Source: Methanomassiliicoccales archaeon (GTDB lineage Archaea; Thermoplasmatota; Thermoplasmata; Sysuiplasmatales; Sysuiplasmataceae). Taken from it: DNA of 6,656 bases. Within the stretch, counting starts at the first letter, position 1. Every line of letters begins with the position of its first letter. The stretch is from the NCBI GenBank assembly GCA_027365715.1, contig DAHXLZ010000079.1, forward strand, positions 1 through 6,656, read 5' to 3'. A program made the position numbers and the translations under genes. Below, piece by piece: positions 6,164 through 6,656 of the stretch. The notes below the pieces were generated by a model. The model was not told where the DNA came from, ran no database searches, and was given only the letters and a program-made list of their open reading frames with translations.

Positions 6164-6343
6164 TCATTTTCCCTTCCTGTCTCTGCCCAATGCTCTGATT
6201 GTGGCGGCCAGTCCTTCGGGATCACGGGCACCTGCAAACTTGAAGAGCAGCCTGTCGCCCTGAATAAATACAAGATCGCCGACCATCCGGTCATTAACAC
6301 TTACCTGCGGTTTGCCGAAATTTACTCTCTCCCTGTCCTGCAC
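6164..6343 (-). pseudogene. Short leftward frame resembling the C-terminus of a PH-like domain; probably a gene remnant
   Basis: The frame reads 59 residues from a GTG at 6343-6341 to TGA at 6166-6164, with the core VSVNDRMVGDLVFIQGDRLL followed by FKFAGARDPEGLAATIRALG and a basic end. Beta-strand pairs with a G-D turn followed by a DPEGLAATIRAL helix are like the last strands and helix of bacterial/archaeal PH-like domains, where a V.DPE..A..I pattern closes the fold. Codon choice is ordinary for the window, which favours true coding origin. There is no ATG at a suitable place (only at 6286, leaving 40 residues), no ribosome site, and the protein is too short for a whole PH fold. The frame stays open further right, to at least 6440, but that part reads like noncoding sequence and is antisense to the next frame. 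I infer a 5'-truncated remnant; an intact small gene is the alternative. The family call is tentative. Confidence 0.45.
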
Positions 6344-6349
6344 AGGGAG
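6329..6349. other. Perfect 8-bp hairpin between two divergent short frames
   Basis: CTCCCTGT and ACAGGGAG are exact reverse complements around the 5-nt loop CCTGC. It covers the putative GTG start of the leftward frame and lies 24 nt before the rightward frame. It may be a binding site in a short divergent promoter region, or mark a deletion junction. No flanking direct repeats of an insertion are visible. Confidence 0.45.
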
Positions 6350-6373
6350 TGACCGGCTGTTCTGTGCAATTAC

Positions 6374-6589
6374 GTGTTGGCATCGGTCAGGCTTGTGTTC
6401 TATCTGGGCGCAGGTTTCTCTCTGACAGGTGCCTTCCTGATATGCGCGTTCGTGAAGCAGCCCACCGAAGAAGAGTACGCAAAGATCAGACAGAAACTGA
6501 ACAGACCTGTTCCTACTGAGATACTAAATAAAATCACAGCCTCACGCACAGCTTCTCACACAGACCGGGTGGAGGGGGGAGACGAATGA
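6374..6589 (+). CDS. Small membrane-anchored protein or C-terminal remnant of a transporter
   Basis: The frame gives 71 residues from GTG at 6374 (or 69 more from TTG at 6377). Residues 7-26, LVFYLGAGFSLTGAFLICAF, form one hydrophobic helix, followed by a charged cytoplasmic-type tail, VKQPTEEEYAKIRQKLNRPV, and a polar end. A final glycine-rich helix with a charged tail is how many MFS carriers end, so this may be the 3' remnant of such a gene. The frame is closed upstream by TGA at 6350-6352, leaving no room for earlier helices. There is no ATG and no ribosome site at its beginning, which argues against an independent gene. In its favour, its stop overlaps the next ATG as ATGA, a tight coupling typical of operons. 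Whether it is expressed is open; the coding origin of the frame is fairly clear. Confidence 0.5.
   Translation: MLASVRLVFYLGAGFSLTGAFLICAFVKQPTEEEYAKIRQKLNRPVPTEILNKITASRTASHTDRVEGGDE
6571..6575 (+). promoter_or_regulatory. Ribosome binding site of the gene starting at 6586
   Basis: GGAGG lies 10 nt before the ATG at 6586, and the purine run continues (GGGGGAGACGA). It is as strong as the sites in the ATP synthase operon and fixes the start of the last gene. Confidence 0.65.
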
Positions 6590-6656
6590 CCAAAGAAATG
6601 GAATACACCAATCACAAAGGTCTGATCGGCGTTTCTGATACCGCCGTATTCGTATT
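6586..6656 (+). CDS. N-terminus of an unidentified protein, cut by the window end
   Basis: Only 23 complete codons are present: MTKEMEYTNHKGLIGVSDTA and then VFV. The start is well supported by GGAGG at 6571-6575 and the ATGA overlap with the preceding frame. The KGLIGVSDTAVF pattern is weakly like the beginning of citrate or methylcitrate synthases, where KGLxGV...T.I precedes the first domain; an isochorismatase-like beginning is another possibility. The fragment is too short to decide and I assign no function. Confidence 0.6.
   Translation, partial: MTKEMEYTNHKGLIGVSDTAVFV

Noticed and set aside
6097..6300. Leftward 67-codon frame starting with ATG near 6300
   Set aside because: It overlaps the better leftward frame 6164-6343 in another phase; the latter has the more protein-like translation.

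Overview
The window looks like a piece of an archaeal chromosome, most probably from the Thermoplasmatota (Thermoplasmatales-like). The reasons are an archaeal A/V-type ATP synthase gene cluster, a Bat-type (HTH_10) transcription regulator, strong GGAGG ribosome sites inside the operon, AT-rich TATA-like boxes in front of solitary genes, and heavy use of AGG/AGA and ATA codons. The assignment rests on protein families and gene order, not on a marker gene. The window is essentially all plus strand except for one small leftward frame near the right end.

Region 1 (1-3746) is the 3' part of the A-type ATP synthase operon: the C-terminal half of subunit B (noncatalytic stator), subunit D (central shaft), a 57-residue single-span membrane protein of unknown function, subunit H (peripheral-stalk coiled coil) and subunit I/a (membrane proton-channel stator). 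The genes are packed with 1-nt overlaps or 0-2 nt gaps and are clearly co-translated. The order B-D-x-H-I differs from the H-I-K-E-C-F-A-B-D order of Methanosarcina: the H-I pair sits at the 3' end and the proteolipid gene K does not follow I, so K, E, C, F and A are presumably upstream or elsewhere. The H gene has no ATG, GTG or TTG where its protein should begin; the frame begins with ATT directly after the TGA of the preceding gene.

Region 2 (3747-5058) is a major facilitator superfamily transporter with the sequence signs of the fosmidomycin-resistance (Fsr) type. Two short palindromes built from the same TTTCA/TGAAA half-site flank its start codon. Region 3 (5059-5880) is a solitary Bat-like HTH regulator with a TATA-like box placed for a leaderless transcript; a related palindrome lies inside its first codons. 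The regulator and transporter may form a small regulatory unit, but this is inference.

Region 4 (5881-6585) is poorly coding. It holds a perfect 8-bp hairpin, a small leftward frame resembling the C-terminal end of a PH-like domain, a second perfect 8-bp hairpin, and a small rightward frame resembling the last transmembrane helix and tail of a larger membrane protein. The two short frames diverge and both look like gene 3' ends, which suggests a deletion that removed the 5' parts of a divergent gene pair. The rightward frame overlaps, as ATGA, the start of a further gene that runs out of the window at 6656.
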